A DNA stretch of 64,000 nucleotides, taken from the NCBI GenBank assembly GCA_963575745.1, contig CAUYUJ010017826.1, forward strand, positions 481,552 through 545,551, in the 5' to 3' direction. This stretch comes from Prorocentrum cordatum (Eukaryota; Sar; Dinophyceae; Prorocentrales; Prorocentraceae). Both the position numbers and the translations under genes were made by a program. Below the pieces are notes generated by a model. That model had not been told where the DNA came from and did not search any database. It saw only the letters and a list, made by a program, of their open reading frames with translations. Of the stretch, positions 11,251-22,249 are shown in pieces. Each line of letters opens with the position of its first letter. Positions within the stretch are counted from its first letter, which is position 1.

Positions 11251-11615
11251 CATGTTCTCATAAACCTGACCCCCCATCGTCGAAACTATGTATTTCGAAT
11301 CCATGATGGGTTGTGGCCGAAAGCTCTCAGTCGAGCTGAGCAGTTCAATCGTGCTTGTTAATTCCTGAACCACTACGTGGGATAGCTTGTTCCTGTTCCT
11401 GTTCCTCCTCCTCCTCCTCTTCCTCCTCCTCCTCCTCCTCCTCTGCCCCCTCCTGGGCGCCGTCCCGGGCGCCCGCCTGGGTTCCTCGCTGCGCCGAGCG
11501 CCCCCGTTGTGAGAGACGTGCGCCCCGTTGGCCCGCAACTGCGGCGGGGAGCTCCGCGAGGGTTTCCTGGAAGGCACGGGCCTCCTTTCCGAGCAGGGGG
11601 TCGGCTTCAGAAGTA
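11251..11615. other. Spacer with short (TCC)n tract at 11402-11450
   Basis: Possible 3' flank of the LINE relic followed by a CTCCTC run. No gene recognised. Confidence 0.5.
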
Positions 11616-11623
11616 ACGTGCCC

Positions 11624-11783
11624 TTAAGTCAGGCTTGTCCCTCTACAGGGGGATCGTCAAAAACAGTCAAACCATATTCAGGGGAGTATTTTTTAGTATT
11701 TGTTTGACAATTTTGGGCGCATTTTTTGAATATTTTTTATTTTTCATTGAACACCCCCCTGTAGGGGGACGCGCCCGACTTAC
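11624..11783. mobile_element. MITE copy 1 (160 bp, 8-bp target duplication)
   Basis: The left end reads TTAAGTCAGGCTTGTCCCTC then TACAGGGGGAT. The right end, reverse-complemented, starts GTAAGTCGGGCGCGTCCCCC then TACAGGGGGG, so the ends are inverted repeats of about 30 bases. The interior is AT-rich and noncoding. The element is bounded by a perfect 8-bp direct repeat ACGTGCCC (11616-11623 and 11784-11791). No transposase is encoded; it must have moved with proteins supplied elsewhere. Confidence 0.92.
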
Positions 11784-11792
11784 ACGTGCCCC

Positions 11793-12157
11793 AGAATCAG
11801 GGGCCGGTTTTCCAAGGGCCGACCACAACGCTGGTTTCGCTTGGTTTGGGTCCCCATGGCGCCAGCATCGCAGAGCGGATTTCGATCGGAAAACGATCGG
11901 GTGGGCCCAGAGTGTCCGAGAGAATGTCGTTCCGGATTTCGAGGTGAATTTCGTGGGTTTTTGTTTGGCCATGAATGAAGACGAACAAAAGGATCCACGC
12001 GAAATTCACTTCGTTTTTCACTCGTCGTCCCGGGGTTCGGCATTGACAAAAACCCACGCGAGAATCCGCTGCAGCACGTGCGCAATTTAGGTACAATGAG
12101 AATCAGGGGATAGTTTTCCAAGGGCCGACCACAACGCTGTTCAGTTTGGTTTGGGTC
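11793..12157. repeat. Pair of about 60-bp direct repeats 306 bp apart
   Basis: AGAATCAGGGG followed closely by GTTTTCCAAGGGCCGACCAC occurs at 11793-11853 and again at 12099-12157. The block between them has no gene. The first copy abuts the right target duplication of MITE copy 1. Confidence 0.85.
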
Positions 12158-13143
12158 TGGGCCCCTGTTTTGTTTTTGTCGTTTCGCTTTTCGTTGTTGA
12201 GTCGTTTCGTTCTTGTTTGTTTTAGACGCCTCGTTTCGTTGTTCGTTTCGTTTTGCGTATTGATTGCTTGCAGCGAACTATTTGTTGTTGTTTCTCCATG
12301 CATTATTTTTAAAGGTTGGGCTTCGTTTTGGGTTTCGTTCTAAGCGCTATCTCGTTTGAAACATCGCTGTGGTCGGTCACTGCTACGTTTTATGGAAGGA
12401 GGCCGCCCTCCATCTCTTGAGCGGTAAGGCATGCGGCAGGTGCTTTGCGCTCAAGGACGCCTCCGGCGCCGGCCCCAGATCTGCAAATGCTCCGCCCTGT
12501 ATCTCCAGTTCGAAGCTGGACGCTGACAGGAGCTACCTTCAACCTCCGAGGAGGACGAGGTGCGCTCGGATCGAGGCATCAGATCGAGGTCGGCTCGGGG
12601 AGGGTGCCCTGATGTTCTTCGTGCTTGTTGGATGTTCTTGTGCATCCTGGGGGAGGGTGCCCTTGAATGTTCTTCAGTTTGGCCAGCGGAAGGTCTCGTG
12701 TTCTTGGAAAATGTTCTGCTTTCCTAGCTCCGGCCGTAACAGGAGCCACCCTCAGCCTCAGAGGAGGAAAACATCTCCATACCACTACCCTTCGCCCCGT
12801 GTTCCCCTTTTTGGGGATTTGGGACTCCTGTCGCCACCGTTGGATTCGCATCAAAATTCACGCGTCCTGGGAGAGGTCCGGGGAGTAGCGGTATCGGTAC
12901 CTTTTGGTCTCCCCACCGCACATTCGTGTTGCAGTTGGGTAACTGTTGCAAGTGGGGTCGTGCTTTTAGAGGAAGTCCAAGGCGATATCTTGGTCTTGAA
13001 CACGTGCTGGTCTCACTCCGTGTAATTGCCGGGAGCTTCGAGGACGAACGTGCGCGGCGCCACGACGAGAGCCACATGCTGAAAACGGTCGGCCGGTCTC
13101 CATCCGTGCAGTGGTGTGGAGTTCCCAAGAAGAAGATGCACGG
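12158..13143. other. Spacer, no supported gene
   Basis: A T-rich stretch with many GTTTCGTT words (12165-12360), then mixed DNA with a short duplicated segment (GGGTGCCCT near 12600 and 12654). At 13033-13125 lies one unit of the roughly 80-bp dispersed repeat seen at 16590-17050 (GTGCGCGGCGCC then GAGAGCC). Confidence 0.5.
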
Positions 13144-13151
13144 CGCTAAGG

Positions 13152-13301
13152 TTAAGTTGGGCCTGTCCCTCTACAGGAGGAGTATTCAGAAAAAGTACAA
13201 GGGGCGATTTTTTGATTATGTTTTGAGTATGTTGGAGTACTTTTTGCGTACTTCTGTTTTTTCGTCCCCAATCCGCCTGCAGGGGGACACGCCCGACCTA
13301 A
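13152..13301. mobile_element. MITE copy 2 (150 bp, 8-bp target duplication)
   Basis: The left end is TTAAGTTGGGCCTGTCCCTC then TACAGGAGGAG. The right end, reverse-complemented, is TTAGGTCGGGCGTGTCCCCC then TGCAGGCGGAT. The target duplication is a perfect CGCTAAGG (13144-13151 and 13302-13309). The interior is AT-rich, shares TTTTGATTATTTT-like words with the other copies, and is noncoding. Confidence 0.92.
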
Positions 13302-13332
13302 CGCTAAGGCGACAGGTGCATGCTTTGGGCGA

Positions 13333-13483
13333 AGAGAACTATGCACATGCACCGATCCTCACAACGCCCATTCTTGACCCAGGATCGGAGCATATACCTT
13401 CCTGGCCAAGGTAAGAGGACGTATGCACCGATCCCGGGCTCAGGATGGTCCTGGCCAGAATCGGTGTATGTGCATAGCTCTCT
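13333..13483. mobile_element. Hairpin element with 27-bp terminal inverted repeats
   Basis: Left arm 13333-13359 (AGAGAACTATGCACATGCAC...) and right arm 13457-13483 pair with three mismatches in 27. The interior holds a shorter internal repeat of the ATGCACCGATC word. No convincing target duplication was seen, so this may be a MITE of another family or a decayed one. It lies 32 bases from the end of MITE copy 2. Confidence 0.6.
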
Positions 13484-13608
13484 TTCCTCTAATGCTGGAA
13501 ACGGCTGGCCCTCCCTCTGTGCAGGTGTTGGGAGTTTGGAGCTTTGGGGCCGCAGCCTGCAACGACGTCGCGAGGTAAACTGCCTGGACCGCCCCGCGGA
13601 CACGCACG

Positions 13609-14160
13609 GTGCTGCGACAGGGGGGAAGTCTTCAGAAGCAAGAGGGGTGGATGCTGATGAGGAGGACGAGGAGGTCGATGACTCGGACGAGGAGGGAGGG
13701 GGAAGAGGATGAGGAAGAGGAGGAGGGGGAGGAGGACGAGGAGGAGGAGGATTACCAGGAGTACCGCCAAGACAATAGTCTTAAAGTGAAGAGGCGCAAA
13801 TATAGCTGGGGAAGCTCGGCTGCGCGGCTGAAAACGTGCACACGGAAATGGGAGCTGTCAGGGCACGACGACACTAACACCAAGTGTGCACCTCCGTGCG
13901 GCCAGAAATCTAAAAAGGCTGAACGTTCACCATTTGTCAGCAGGCCCGGAGGCCGCGATCATGTATTCTCTCCGCGCAGCCTCAGCTCGGACAGCGACCC
14001 CCCCAAAAAGGTGCTGACCCAAGCCTCCACCTCAATCAGGTCGGGGCGCTGGAACGCCCACGACGACCAGGCGGGTGTCCTGGCCCGTGTAGACATGGTG
14101 CCCAGATCCACCCCCGCCAGTCCCCTTGCCCAAGGGGGACCAGGTGGCACGCATCCATGA
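13609..14160 (+). CDS. Possible acidic hypothetical protein or exon (weak)
   Basis: The frame of 183 codons begins with an Arg/Thr then Glu/Asp-rich segment encoded by GAG/GAC triplets (about residues 1-45). It continues with a mixed-composition region (DYQEYRQDNSLKVKRRKYSW and SPRSLSSDSDPPKKV) that is not low-complexity and ends at a TGA at 14158. No domain is recognised. The second half looks more like coding sequence than the surrounding repeats, but the triplet tract could by itself keep the frame open. It ends next to the foldback-like structure that starts near 14283. It may be an exon remnant or chance. Confidence 0.25.
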   Translation: MLRQGGSLQKQEGWMLMRRTRRSMTRTRREGEEDEEEEEGEEDEEEEDYQEYRQDNSLKVKRRKYSWGSSAARLKTCTRKWELSGHDDTNTKCAPPCGQKSKKAERSPFVSRPGGRDHVFSPRSLSSDSDPPKKVLTQASTSIRSGRWNAHDDQAGVLARVDMVPRSTPASPLAQGGPGGTHP

Positions 14161-14282
14161 GCCTCCGACGATCAATCGGTCGAAGTGACCCAAGTGCGGT
14201 ACACTGGCGTACATCGGACAGGACTGTACCGTGCTACTCGCCGCACCCACCATTCCCCGACATTGGGTGGGTTTACCCCCCG

Positions 14283-15962
14283 TCACGATGGGAGTCCCGA
14301 GATCCGACAGAGCGTGTTCTACCGCTGCTGGCGGAAAACCGGGGGCGGTCACTGAGGGTTCCCAACCCGTCCCCCTCCCAAAAAATCGGGGGGGCCCTTC
14401 CCCCCCCCAGTCCATCATGAAAAGGGAGGGGGGGTCACTACCCGTTCGACCCCCCCCCTCGAAAAGCGGGGGGGGTCACTACCGGTTCGAACCCCCCCCC
14501 CTCGAAAACCGGGGGGGGTCACGTCACTACCAGTTCGACCCCCCCCCCCTCCCCTCCCCGCCGGCAAACGATTCCCGCTCCTTGGGACAGTTGGACAATG
14601 GTGGGGATGCTGGGACAGTGGTGGGACCGGTGGTGGTGGGGACAGTGGTGCTGGGACAGTGGGACAGTGGTGCGGACAGTGGTGGGGACGGTGGTGGCGG
14701 GGACAGTGGTGAGGGGACAGCGGGACAGTGGTTGGGACAGTGGGACAGTGGTGGGGACGGTAGTGGTGGGGACAGTGGTGAAGGCGGTGGTGAGGACAGT
14801 GGTGGGACAGTAGTACAGTGGGGAAAGTGGTGGGGACAGTGGGGACAGTGGGACAGTGATGGGGATAGTGGGGACGGTGGGACAGCACAGTGGGACAGCG
14901 GCGGGGACAGTGGGATAGTGGTGGGTACAGTGGGGACAGTGGTGGGGACCGTGGGGAAAGTGGGGAGAGTGGAACCGTGGTGGGACAATGGTGGCGAGAG
15001 TGGGGAGAGTGAGACACTGGTGGGGGCACTGGTGGGGACAGCGGGGACAATGGTGGGAACAGTGGGGACAGTGGGACAGTGATGGGGACGGTGGTGGGGA
15101 CAGTGGGACAGTGGTGTGGGGAGAGTGGGAATGTGGCGGAAACAGTGGGACAGTGGAGGGTACAGTGGTGGTGGGGACAGTGGTGAAGGCGGTGGCGAGG
15201 ACGGCGGTGGGATAATGGGACAGAGGTGCAGTGGGGACAGGGGGACAGTGGGGGCACTGGTGGGAACAGTGGGACAGCTCAGTGGGACAGCGGCGGGGAC
15301 AGTGGGACAGTGGGACAGTGGGGACAGTGGGACACTGGTTGGGGCCGTGGAGAAAGTGGGGAGAGTGGAACCGTGGCGGGAACAGCGGTGGGGACAGTGG
15401 GGACAGTGCGACAGTGGTGGGGGCACTGGTGGGGACAGTGGGGACGGTGGTGGGAACAGCGGGGACAGTGGTGGTGAGGACAGTAGTGCTGGGGACAGCA
15501 GTGGAGGATGTGGTGCGGACGGTGGTAGGGACCTGGGAATTGTTTGCTGACGGTGAGCGTGGGGGGAGGGGGGGAGGGGTTCGAACCGGTAGTGACCCCC
15601 CCGGTTTTCTGGAGGGAGGGGGGGTTCGAACCAGTAGTGACCCCCCCGGCGGTTTTCCGGAGGTGGGGGGGGGGTTCGGACCGGTAGTGACCCCCTTTTG
15701 GTTTTCCAGAGGGGGGGGAGGGGGGGATTCGAACCGGTAGTGACCCCCTGCGGTTTTGACCCCCTCCGGTTTTCCGGAGGGGGGGGGGAGGGGGGGGGTT
15801 TTGCCGGGGGGAAGGGGGGGGGGGTCCAGCAAGGGGGGGAGGGTTTCCGGAGGGGGGGGGACCCCTGGGTTCCGGAGGAAGAGGGGGGGGGGGGAATTCT
15901 CCATAGTAATGCGGCGGTGGATCATGCTCTCTCCGAGATCCTGGACTGCCCCCGTGTGACCG
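14283..15962. mobile_element. Foldback-like element with long inverted arms
   Basis: The left arm (about 14283-14560) contains GATGGGAGTCCCGAGATCCG, then GTGTTCTACCGCTGCTGGCGG, then repeated (GG)GGTCACTACCGGTTCGA words between C and G runs. The right arm (about 15576-15962) carries the same blocks in reverse complement and reverse order: repeated TTCGAACCGGTAGTGACCCC, then GCGGCGGTGGATCATGCTCT and CCGAGATCCTGGACTGCCCC. Between them lies a minisatellite. Long inverted termini made of tandem repeats around a repeat core are the hallmark of foldback transposons. No transposase and no clear target duplication were found. Confidence 0.6.
14590..15540 (+). repeat. GGGACAGTGGT minisatellite (core of the foldback-like element)
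   Basis: About 950 bases of variants of GGGACAGTGG with inserted TGGT, GGGGAC and GAAAGTGG words, strongly strand-asymmetric (G-rich on plus). Longer blocks of roughly 500 bases repeat (14590-15080 resembles 15080-15535), so the core has been duplicated. Open frames on both strands are repeat artefacts. The G-runs could form quadruplexes. Confidence 0.9.
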
Positions 15963-16590
15963 CGCACGACAGACCCCAGGACACCGTCGTTTTCATTGGA
16001 AATCCTACGAATACAGTTTTCCCCCCACGGTTTCATTTTTTCCCCCATGGTCATACGCAGATTGGAGAGCGGGAGGCTATCCGCTTGTTTGTCTGGTAAG
16101 GGGACCTAGTAGCACAAGTGCCATGAGGAGGAGGAGGAGGAGGCGGAGGAGGAGGCGGAGGAGGAGGAGGAGGAGGAGGAGGAGGAGGAGGAGGAGGGGG
16201 GGAGGCGTGACAGGAGGAGGGGGAGGAGGAGGCGGATGAGGAAGAAGGGCGAGGATGGAAGGGATAGGGGGAGAAGGAAACGTAGGAGGGGGATGGAGGA
16301 CCAGAGTATACCCAAACGCATCAGTGTTGAAAGACACCGTCCCGTGCCACGTCTTCCGAAGCAAGCCCCTTCATGTAACGATTCATTTCCATTCAGGGAA
16401 GCGCTTCCTTTGAATGACGAAGGCCCTGTCCGTCTGCCACTCAGGCGAGACCACGTTCTGTCCAGAATCCACCGTCGATTTTCTAGCTGAGTGGATCGCA
16501 AAGATGTGCGAACATCATGTTCAAGGGAATGTCCAGCGATAGCCCCGTTTTGAATGGGTGTTTGGCATTTTCATATGGTTCGCGGAAGTC
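15963..16590. other. Spacer with (GGA)n at 16119-16235
   Basis: No gene recognised. The purine tract at 16119-16235 is GGA/GGC triplets. The flanks are mixed sequence. Confidence 0.6.
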
Positions 16591-17050
16591 TTAAGCGAGA
16601 GCCCCATGTTGAAAACGAGCCGCTTTCCAACCGTGTAACTATTGCACAGTGTGTAGTCTCGGGTCGTAGACATTGAGGGAGCCTCAAGCGAGAGCCGCCA
16701 TTTGAAAGCGAGCCGCCCTGCATCCTTGTAGTGGTCGGCAACCGTTGAAACGATCATGCGCCTGGTGTTAAGGCGAGAGCCGCATTTTGAAAGCGAGCTG
16801 TATCTCTGCAGCTGTCGGGGACTTCGAAGTCGAATGTGCGCCGCGCTGAGGCGAGAGTTGCATTTTGAAACCGATTGGCCCTCCATCCGTGCGTCTGCAA
16901 GCTTTTGAACGACTGTGCGCGGCTCCGAGGCGAGAGCCACAGTTTGAACACGATCGACCCTTCATCCGTGTAACTGGTGAAAGCTTTCAAACCGAATGTG
17001 CGCGGCGCCAAAGCGATAGCGGAGTTTTGAATAGGGCCAGCCATACATCA
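16590..17050. repeat. About 80-bp degenerate tandem repeat, 6 copies
   Basis: GCGAGAGCC or close variants recur at 16595, 16688, 16773, 16851, 16930 and 17012. Each is followed by a TTTGAAA(A)CGA word and preceded by TGTGCGCGGCGC. Copies differ at many sites, so the array is old. Single related units occur near 13033-13125 and several near 32270-32530. Confidence 0.8.
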
Positions 17051-17640
17051 GTGTAATTGTTGGATTATGTCTCCAATCAGCTCTTGCGCTTGGGGGTTCT
17101 TGCTTGTGTTGTTCAGTAGTTGGGTTGGTCTGTTGAGGTTTCGCCTGGCGCGTGGCCGTGGACGCCTCGTAGGCGCCCCGTGCGCTGGCTGCGTCTGCCA
17201 AGTTTCCGCCCTATGGGCGGCCGTGGGCGCCTCGTGGGCGCCCCGTGCGCTGGGCGGCCCGCCGAGTTTTCTCGCCTGGTGGGCGGCCGTGGGCGCCTCG
17301 CGCTGCTTGCGCTACAGTGCCTGCGGTACGCACCTGTCTTACAGTCAGGCTCGTGGTCAGGACGCGCGGATGTCCTCAGGGTGCCCTTACGTCCCTGCCT
17401 CTGCGGCCCGTCCGTTTGCGATTATCACTGGCCAGCCCGTCGGGGTGATGGCAGCCCGCCGCCCAAGACGTGCCAACTTCGGCGTCCAAGGCCCTTGCGT
17501 GCTGATCGCCCGTCCTCACTATAGATCTCGACTGTACACAAGGTTGCCCGCACTTTTTTTACGCCGCAGCGCGGCAGAGGCGATCCGCACGCGCGCTCTA
17601 GTAGTCCGAGGCGCGTGGCGGTACTAATTAGCCGGCAGCA
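17051..17640. other. Spacer with GGGCGGCCGTGGGCGCCTCG repeats (17148-17300)
   Basis: Three imperfect copies of about 65 bases carry GGCCGTGGGCGCCTCG and GGGCGCCCCGTGCGCTGG. The rest is unrecognised. The overlapping open frames carry no domain. Confidence 0.6.
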
Positions 17641-17649
17641 GGAGAGGGA

Positions 17650-18120
17650 ATGAGGGAAGAGGGCGGCCGCGGAATGCAGGCGGTGGAGGACGGCACTCAC
17701 CGCGGAAAGAGTTTCAGCAGGAGTGGCCAGACCGGCCAGCCTGTGCCGGGGCGACCTGGCAGTGGGTGCGAGGCAGCATCGCGACCACACCCAGCTGAGG
17801 CCGAAGCTGCAGGCGCTGAAAGCGTAGAGCAAGTCGAATCATCACGTCAGGAGGAGGAGGAGGAGGAGGAGGAGGAGGAGGAGGAGGAGGAGGAGGAGGA
17901 GGAGGAGGAGGAGCGGCACGCGAGCCCACAGCATCGAGAGTGGGAAGATCCAGGTGTCCGTCATGAAGCCGCAAGCGTCAGGCTGTGCTGCAACGGTACG
18001 GCGCCAGCAAGATGCAGACGCGGCCAAAGCGGCCGTGGCGTGGTTGGGGCTGCGACCAGCGCGCTGCAGCAAACTGCTGCCATACTGAGCCCACGGGCTG
18101 CTGAGCCGCTGAGCAACTGA
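17650..18120 (+). CDS. Possible polyglutamate-containing hypothetical protein (weak)
   Basis: A 156-codon frame reads an unrecognised N-terminus (residues 1-68), a run of about 21-22 Glu encoded by (GAG)n at 17850-17912, and a Cys/Arg/Ala-rich C-terminus ending at a TGA at 18118. Only composition supports it. The GAG tract is a pure microsatellite, and the opposite strand is equally open as polyproline. I give it low weight. Confidence 0.2.
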   Translation: MREEGGRGMQAVEDGTHRGKSFSRSGQTGQPVPGRPGSGCEAASRPHPAEAEAAGAESVEQVESSRQEEEEEEEEEEEEEEEEEEEEERHASPQHREWEDPGVRHEAASVRLCCNGTAPARCRRGQSGRGVVGAATSALQQTAAILSPRAAEPLSN

Positions 18121-18349
18121 ATTGCCGGAGTGGCGCAGCGAGACGAGAAGCCAACCGCAAACGCCAGGGATCGCTCAGGCGGCGGGGGTGGGGGGCAAGA
18201 GCATGGGAAGGGGAGGAACCACCGGCCCGGCCAGTGCACGCATCGCAGCCGGGCGGGGCAGGGGCGCCTGGCCACAGGGTTGGCCAGGCAAGGGCGCCCA
18301 GCTGCGAGAGCAGCGGGGCCGGCGGCCTGGCAAGAGCCGGGGCAGGGCA

Positions 18350-18490
18350 CAACCTTGCTTACACCTCATTGCTTACGCTGCGTAGCTTGCACCGCATAGC
18401 TTTCACCTCATCGACTACACCTCATAGCATACACCACATAGCTTGCACCACACATATCTTGCACCCTATTGCTTGTACCAATTCAGTTCT
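18350..18490. repeat. About 19-bp CACCRCATAGCTTG repeats
   Basis: Short degenerate repeats of TTGCACCACATAGC type. A related cluster sits at 20505-20600 (TTTTGCACCACGCAGCTTGC). No gene. Confidence 0.75.
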
Positions 18491-18634
18491 CCTTTCGAAC
18501 AAAGGATTCGGATCAATCACCACGTTTTTATCGACCATCCCTGGGATAGTTCGATTTACATGTGAGTCCGCACCATAGTTCAATCGAATTATTCCAGTGC
18601 GACCCTACCTAGGAGTTGGAACATTTAGGAAAGC

Positions 18635-19075
18635 AACATCTACATCTACACCGACAGCTACATTTACATCTACACCTGCATCTACATCTACATCAACATC
18701 AACAGCGAGACTCACATCTACACCAACATCTACATCTACATCTACATCAACATCTATGCTATGCTATACTTGGCTATGCTATGCTATGCTATACTGTGCG
18801 AATGCTGCGCTGCGCTATGCTGCGCTGCGCTAAGCTACGCTAAGGTAAGCTAAGCTAAGATAAGTTAAGCTAAGCTAAGATAGGCTAGGCTAGGCTAGGC
18901 TAAGCTAAGCTAAGCTAAACTAGGCTAGACAAAGCTAAGCTAAACTTAGCTAAACTAAGCTAAGATGATATGAGATAAGCTAAGCTAAGCTAAGCTATGC
19001 TAAGCTAAGCTAAGCTAAGCTAAGTTAAACCAAGCTAAGCTAAACTTAGCTTAGCTTAGCCAAGCTAAGCTGGGT
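18635..19075. repeat. (ACATCT)n then (GCTAA)n microsatellites
   Basis: 18635-18765 is an ACATCT hexamer tract with ACACC interruptions. It passes through TATGC words into about 240 bases of GCTAA pentamers (18835-19075) with GCTAG and ACTTA variants. The pentamer tract contains both GCTAAG and CTTAGC polarity near its right end (19040-19065). Confidence 0.95.
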
Positions 19076-19995
19076 GAGCCCAGGGGGCCCAACTGGGGGA
19101 ACCGCGGGGCGGATGCCGGGGGAACCGCCCGGGGCGTTCTACACTGCCCGGCCCCTTTAAGATAGAGAGCAAGAACCCTTCTAGGCAGACAGAGCCTAGG
19201 TATGGAAATACGAGCTCATACTATCCCAGCCCAGCGGGTATCGCCCCCACCTCACCCCTGACAAATAGTACCATGCCCGCGCATTCGTTGATCACAAATC
19301 AGCAGTTTCCAAGAATCCATTGCAAGTCACGTTGATCACAAATCACCAAGTCCACGCGCGCGGCGTCGCGCGCGTGTTGAAATCTTTCAAAAACATGGAG
19401 TTCCGTAGCAATTTCCAATTTCAAAGTCGAGGTTCTCGAGAACATGTGAAAACCAATGGCTTTGCAACCCGATTTGTCAAACAAAGTCAGCGCGCGCTGT
19501 TGCGACGGTTTACGAGGACAATCGTTTTTATTTGTTTTTCTTTTCAGTTTTTCATCACATGCGACCAAGCGGGCCTCGCGCGCGCATGTCGAAATCATTC
19601 GAACGCTGTTGGGCGCTTGCGGGTTACACGGATCTCATGTAACACATCTGACAAAGTCCACGCGCGCGGCGTCGCGTGCGCATGCCGAACTTCAAACACC
19701 TGGTGCAGCGGATGGATTTCAAGATCGGGGTTCCCGAACACATGGACATCCGATGGCTTTGCAATTCGGTTTTTGGAATAAGCTCTACGCGCGCGTCATT
19801 GCAATTCCTTGCGGAAACCTGTTTTTCCAACATAGCCATCCACTGCGACCAGGCTTCGCGCGTATGTCGAAATCATTCGAACGCCTTTTGCGCGTTTGCT
19901 TTGCTGGGGGTCGGCGTTATCCTTGTAAAAAAATACCATGCGGCCGTCGGCCGCGCGCGCACATCGAACTCCTTCCACAGCCTCATCACCGACAC
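19076..19995. repeat. Spacer with an about 306-bp direct duplication
   Basis: TCCACGCGCGCGGCGTCGCG occurs at about 19351 and 19657. It is followed in both copies by a TTCAAA-xx-ACATG block, CCGATGGCTTTGCAA-like sequence, then CGCGC and a TTTTTCC-rich stretch (to about 19600 and 19835). Divergence is high. No gene is recognised in either copy. Confidence 0.75.
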
Positions 19996-20002
19996 GTGGA
20001 CA

Positions 20003-20178
20003 CCATCATCGTCATCGGCGTGAGCCGCATCGGCGCCGTCATTGGCCTTGCCGTCGTCATTGTCATCATCTTCTCCAGCACCGCTTTTGTCATCATTCGC
20101 ATTATCATCGTCATCATCACAAGCATCATAATAATTACCATCACCACCATCATCACCATCATTCGAAGCATCATCATC

Positions 20179-20209
<31 letters not shown>

Positions 20210-20275
20210 TCATCATTATAACCATCATCATCATCACCACCATCATCATCATCATCATCATCATCCGTATCGCCG
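20003..20275. repeat. (ATC)n microsatellite
   Basis: CATCATCAT triplets with CGC and ATT interruptions. Poly-His, poly-Ile and poly-Asp frames come from the triplet alone. Confidence 0.95.
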
Positions 20276-21480
20276 TTGTCGACGTGGCCATATACCGCGC
20301 CGACCCGTGTCACCGCCTCGCTCTGAAGTGCCCGCGCGTCAGCGCGGCCTGCGAGACGCGCTGGGAAGTCGCCAGCGGTCAGCGCCACCGCGGCTGCGTC
20401 GGTCGCGCCAGACTAGCTGGTCGCTCTGCGCGCGAGCCTGTGCGGGCTAGCGCGGCCGCGTTGATGCGCCAGCCAGCGTCAAACAGTCATCGCGATCGCC
20501 GCCGCATGAGTTTTGCACCACGCAGCTTGCACCACACATGGATTGCTAGCTGCGCGCGCAGCTTGCGTCACACAGCTTGCAACGCGCAGCTTGCTGACCC
20601 AGGGTGCAAGGAAACCGCTGTTTTGGGTCCGCGCGGGCAAATATTGCTTTACGATCGTATATGTTATGGACAGCCTGAAGCAAAACGCCCGGCCCAGCCC
20701 ACGGACACGTTTGGTGGCGCGACGCGGATGCGGGGGGGTTGTTTCGAAGAAGTAAGATAGAGGAAAATATAGGAGGGGGAGGGGGAGGAAAGCGAAAAAG
20801 GAGGAGGTTGGACGAGGATGACGAGGGAAAAAGAGGAGGAGGCGGAGGAGAAGGAGGAGGAGGACGGGAGTAAGAGCGAGTAGCGAACATGGGCGGCGGC
20901 GGGTAGAGACGCCCCGCCATCGTGGCGCGTCGGCCGCCAGGGCCCTGCCATCGGCGGCGACTTCAGCAAGGCGGGGGCCCCTGCTGCGTCGTCGTCTCTC
21001 CTGGCCGCTCTGGTCGGCCACGCGTACGGTCAAGACGCTGAAGTAGGGACCACCTTTGGGCTCATGCAGGGAAGTCGCTCTGGTTTTCGGGCCGTTACGT
21101 AGAAGATCGACGCAGGTCATGGAGCCTATTCATGGCTGGGGCTTGTCGTGGCCAGGAGGGCCACTTCGTTCCTCATGCAGCGTTCTGTTTGGTAGCACGA
21201 TGATGGTGGGATGGACCTCTGGCGCACGGCTTGCGGGGGGGTCGAACTCCAGCAAGGTGTTCGGACGTTTGCGACGGTTTTTCCTGCCTCGGCATGCGCT
21301 CCCGCAGCTGCGCCTCGCCGAGCGCGTTCCCGGGGGCGCCCGGGTCGTCCCGAGCGGCTGGCGGAGACCCGAGTTTTGACCCGAAGGTCAGGCGACCTGC
21401 GCTGGATTGGCCTTTGGGTGCGCAGCTTTCGAGGGTCGCGCAGGGGCCACGCCCATAATTCAATCGCTTCGCTCATTCCG
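20276..21480. other. Spacer, no supported gene
   Basis: Mixed GC-rich DNA with a GGA-rich patch (20755-20880) and the CACCACGCAGCTTGC words at 20505-20600. Open frames on both strands show no domain. Confidence 0.5.
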
Positions 21481-21482
21481 CC

Positions 21483-21640
21483 GGCCCTGGAGCCCTCTTT
21501 AGGGCCTCTTGGGGGCCTCTTGGGGGCCTCTTGGGGGGGACCTCTTGGGAGTCTCTCGGGGCTCCTTCGCGGCGTCTTTGGGGCCCCCAGGGCCTCTTTG
21601 GGGTCTTTTGGGGGCCTCTTGGGGCGGGAGGGGGGGTAGT
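21483..21640. repeat. GGGGGCCTCTTG decamer-type repeat
   Basis: Repeats of GGGGGCCTCTTG with GGACC and GTCTC variants. The same word, or its complement CCAAGAGGCCCC, is scattered at 25590-25680, 37760-37900, 38300-38660, 39290-39420, 41940-42060, 42290-42520, 50980-51600 and 53770-54200, so it is a genome-wide spacer motif here. Confidence 0.85.
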
Positions 21641-22245
21641 CGATTGCGGCTCCCCCCTCGGAGGCCACGATCCTCGTGAGCGGTGTCGGAAAATGGCCCT
21701 CCCCTGGAGTGCGCTGGTGGCTTCTCCCGGGACCTTGCTGGCCTTTGAGTGCGCAGCTTTCGAGGGTCGCGTGGGGGCCACGCCCAATTCTTTTCCCGGA
21801 AAGGGCTCAGGCCCAGCGTTCTCTTTAGTCGGTGAACTTGCCCCCCGGTGGCATGCTTGAAGAGGGCCAGCGAACTTCCGCTCGATCAGAAAAAAACCCA
21901 GCGAAGTCCCGTGCTGTGCAGGAGCACTGCGTTTGGCACGTGCACCCTCGAGGGAAGTGCGCCCCCCCCTTGGGATCCTCAACAAATAGCGGGGTCCGCG
22001 GGCTCGTTTTGCTTTGTAAAAAAGTAGGTGCGGAGCGTTTTGCGCCGATTCTTGAACAAACAACGATGTCTGGAGGCTTAAAATATTTGCAGAAAATTGT
22101 AACGTGTTGACTTTTTGCTTGCCCGCGCGAGGACGGCGCGTCCGTATGGAGGATATCTCGTGCGAAACGCTTGTTCTGCAAAACTCAACGGGCTTGGGCG
22201 CCCCAGGATGCTCAAGTGTTTCTGGGAGTGCGGTCGCACTGTTAA
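21641..22245. other. Spacer, no supported gene
   Basis: Nothing recognised. Codon-like structure is absent and the frames are short. Confidence 0.5.
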
Positions 22246-22249
22246 TCAC

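Noticed and set aside
14470-15770. tRNA T-loop-like GGTTCGAA motifs
   Set aside because: They sit in C/G-run repeats without any acceptor, D or anticodon stem nearby.
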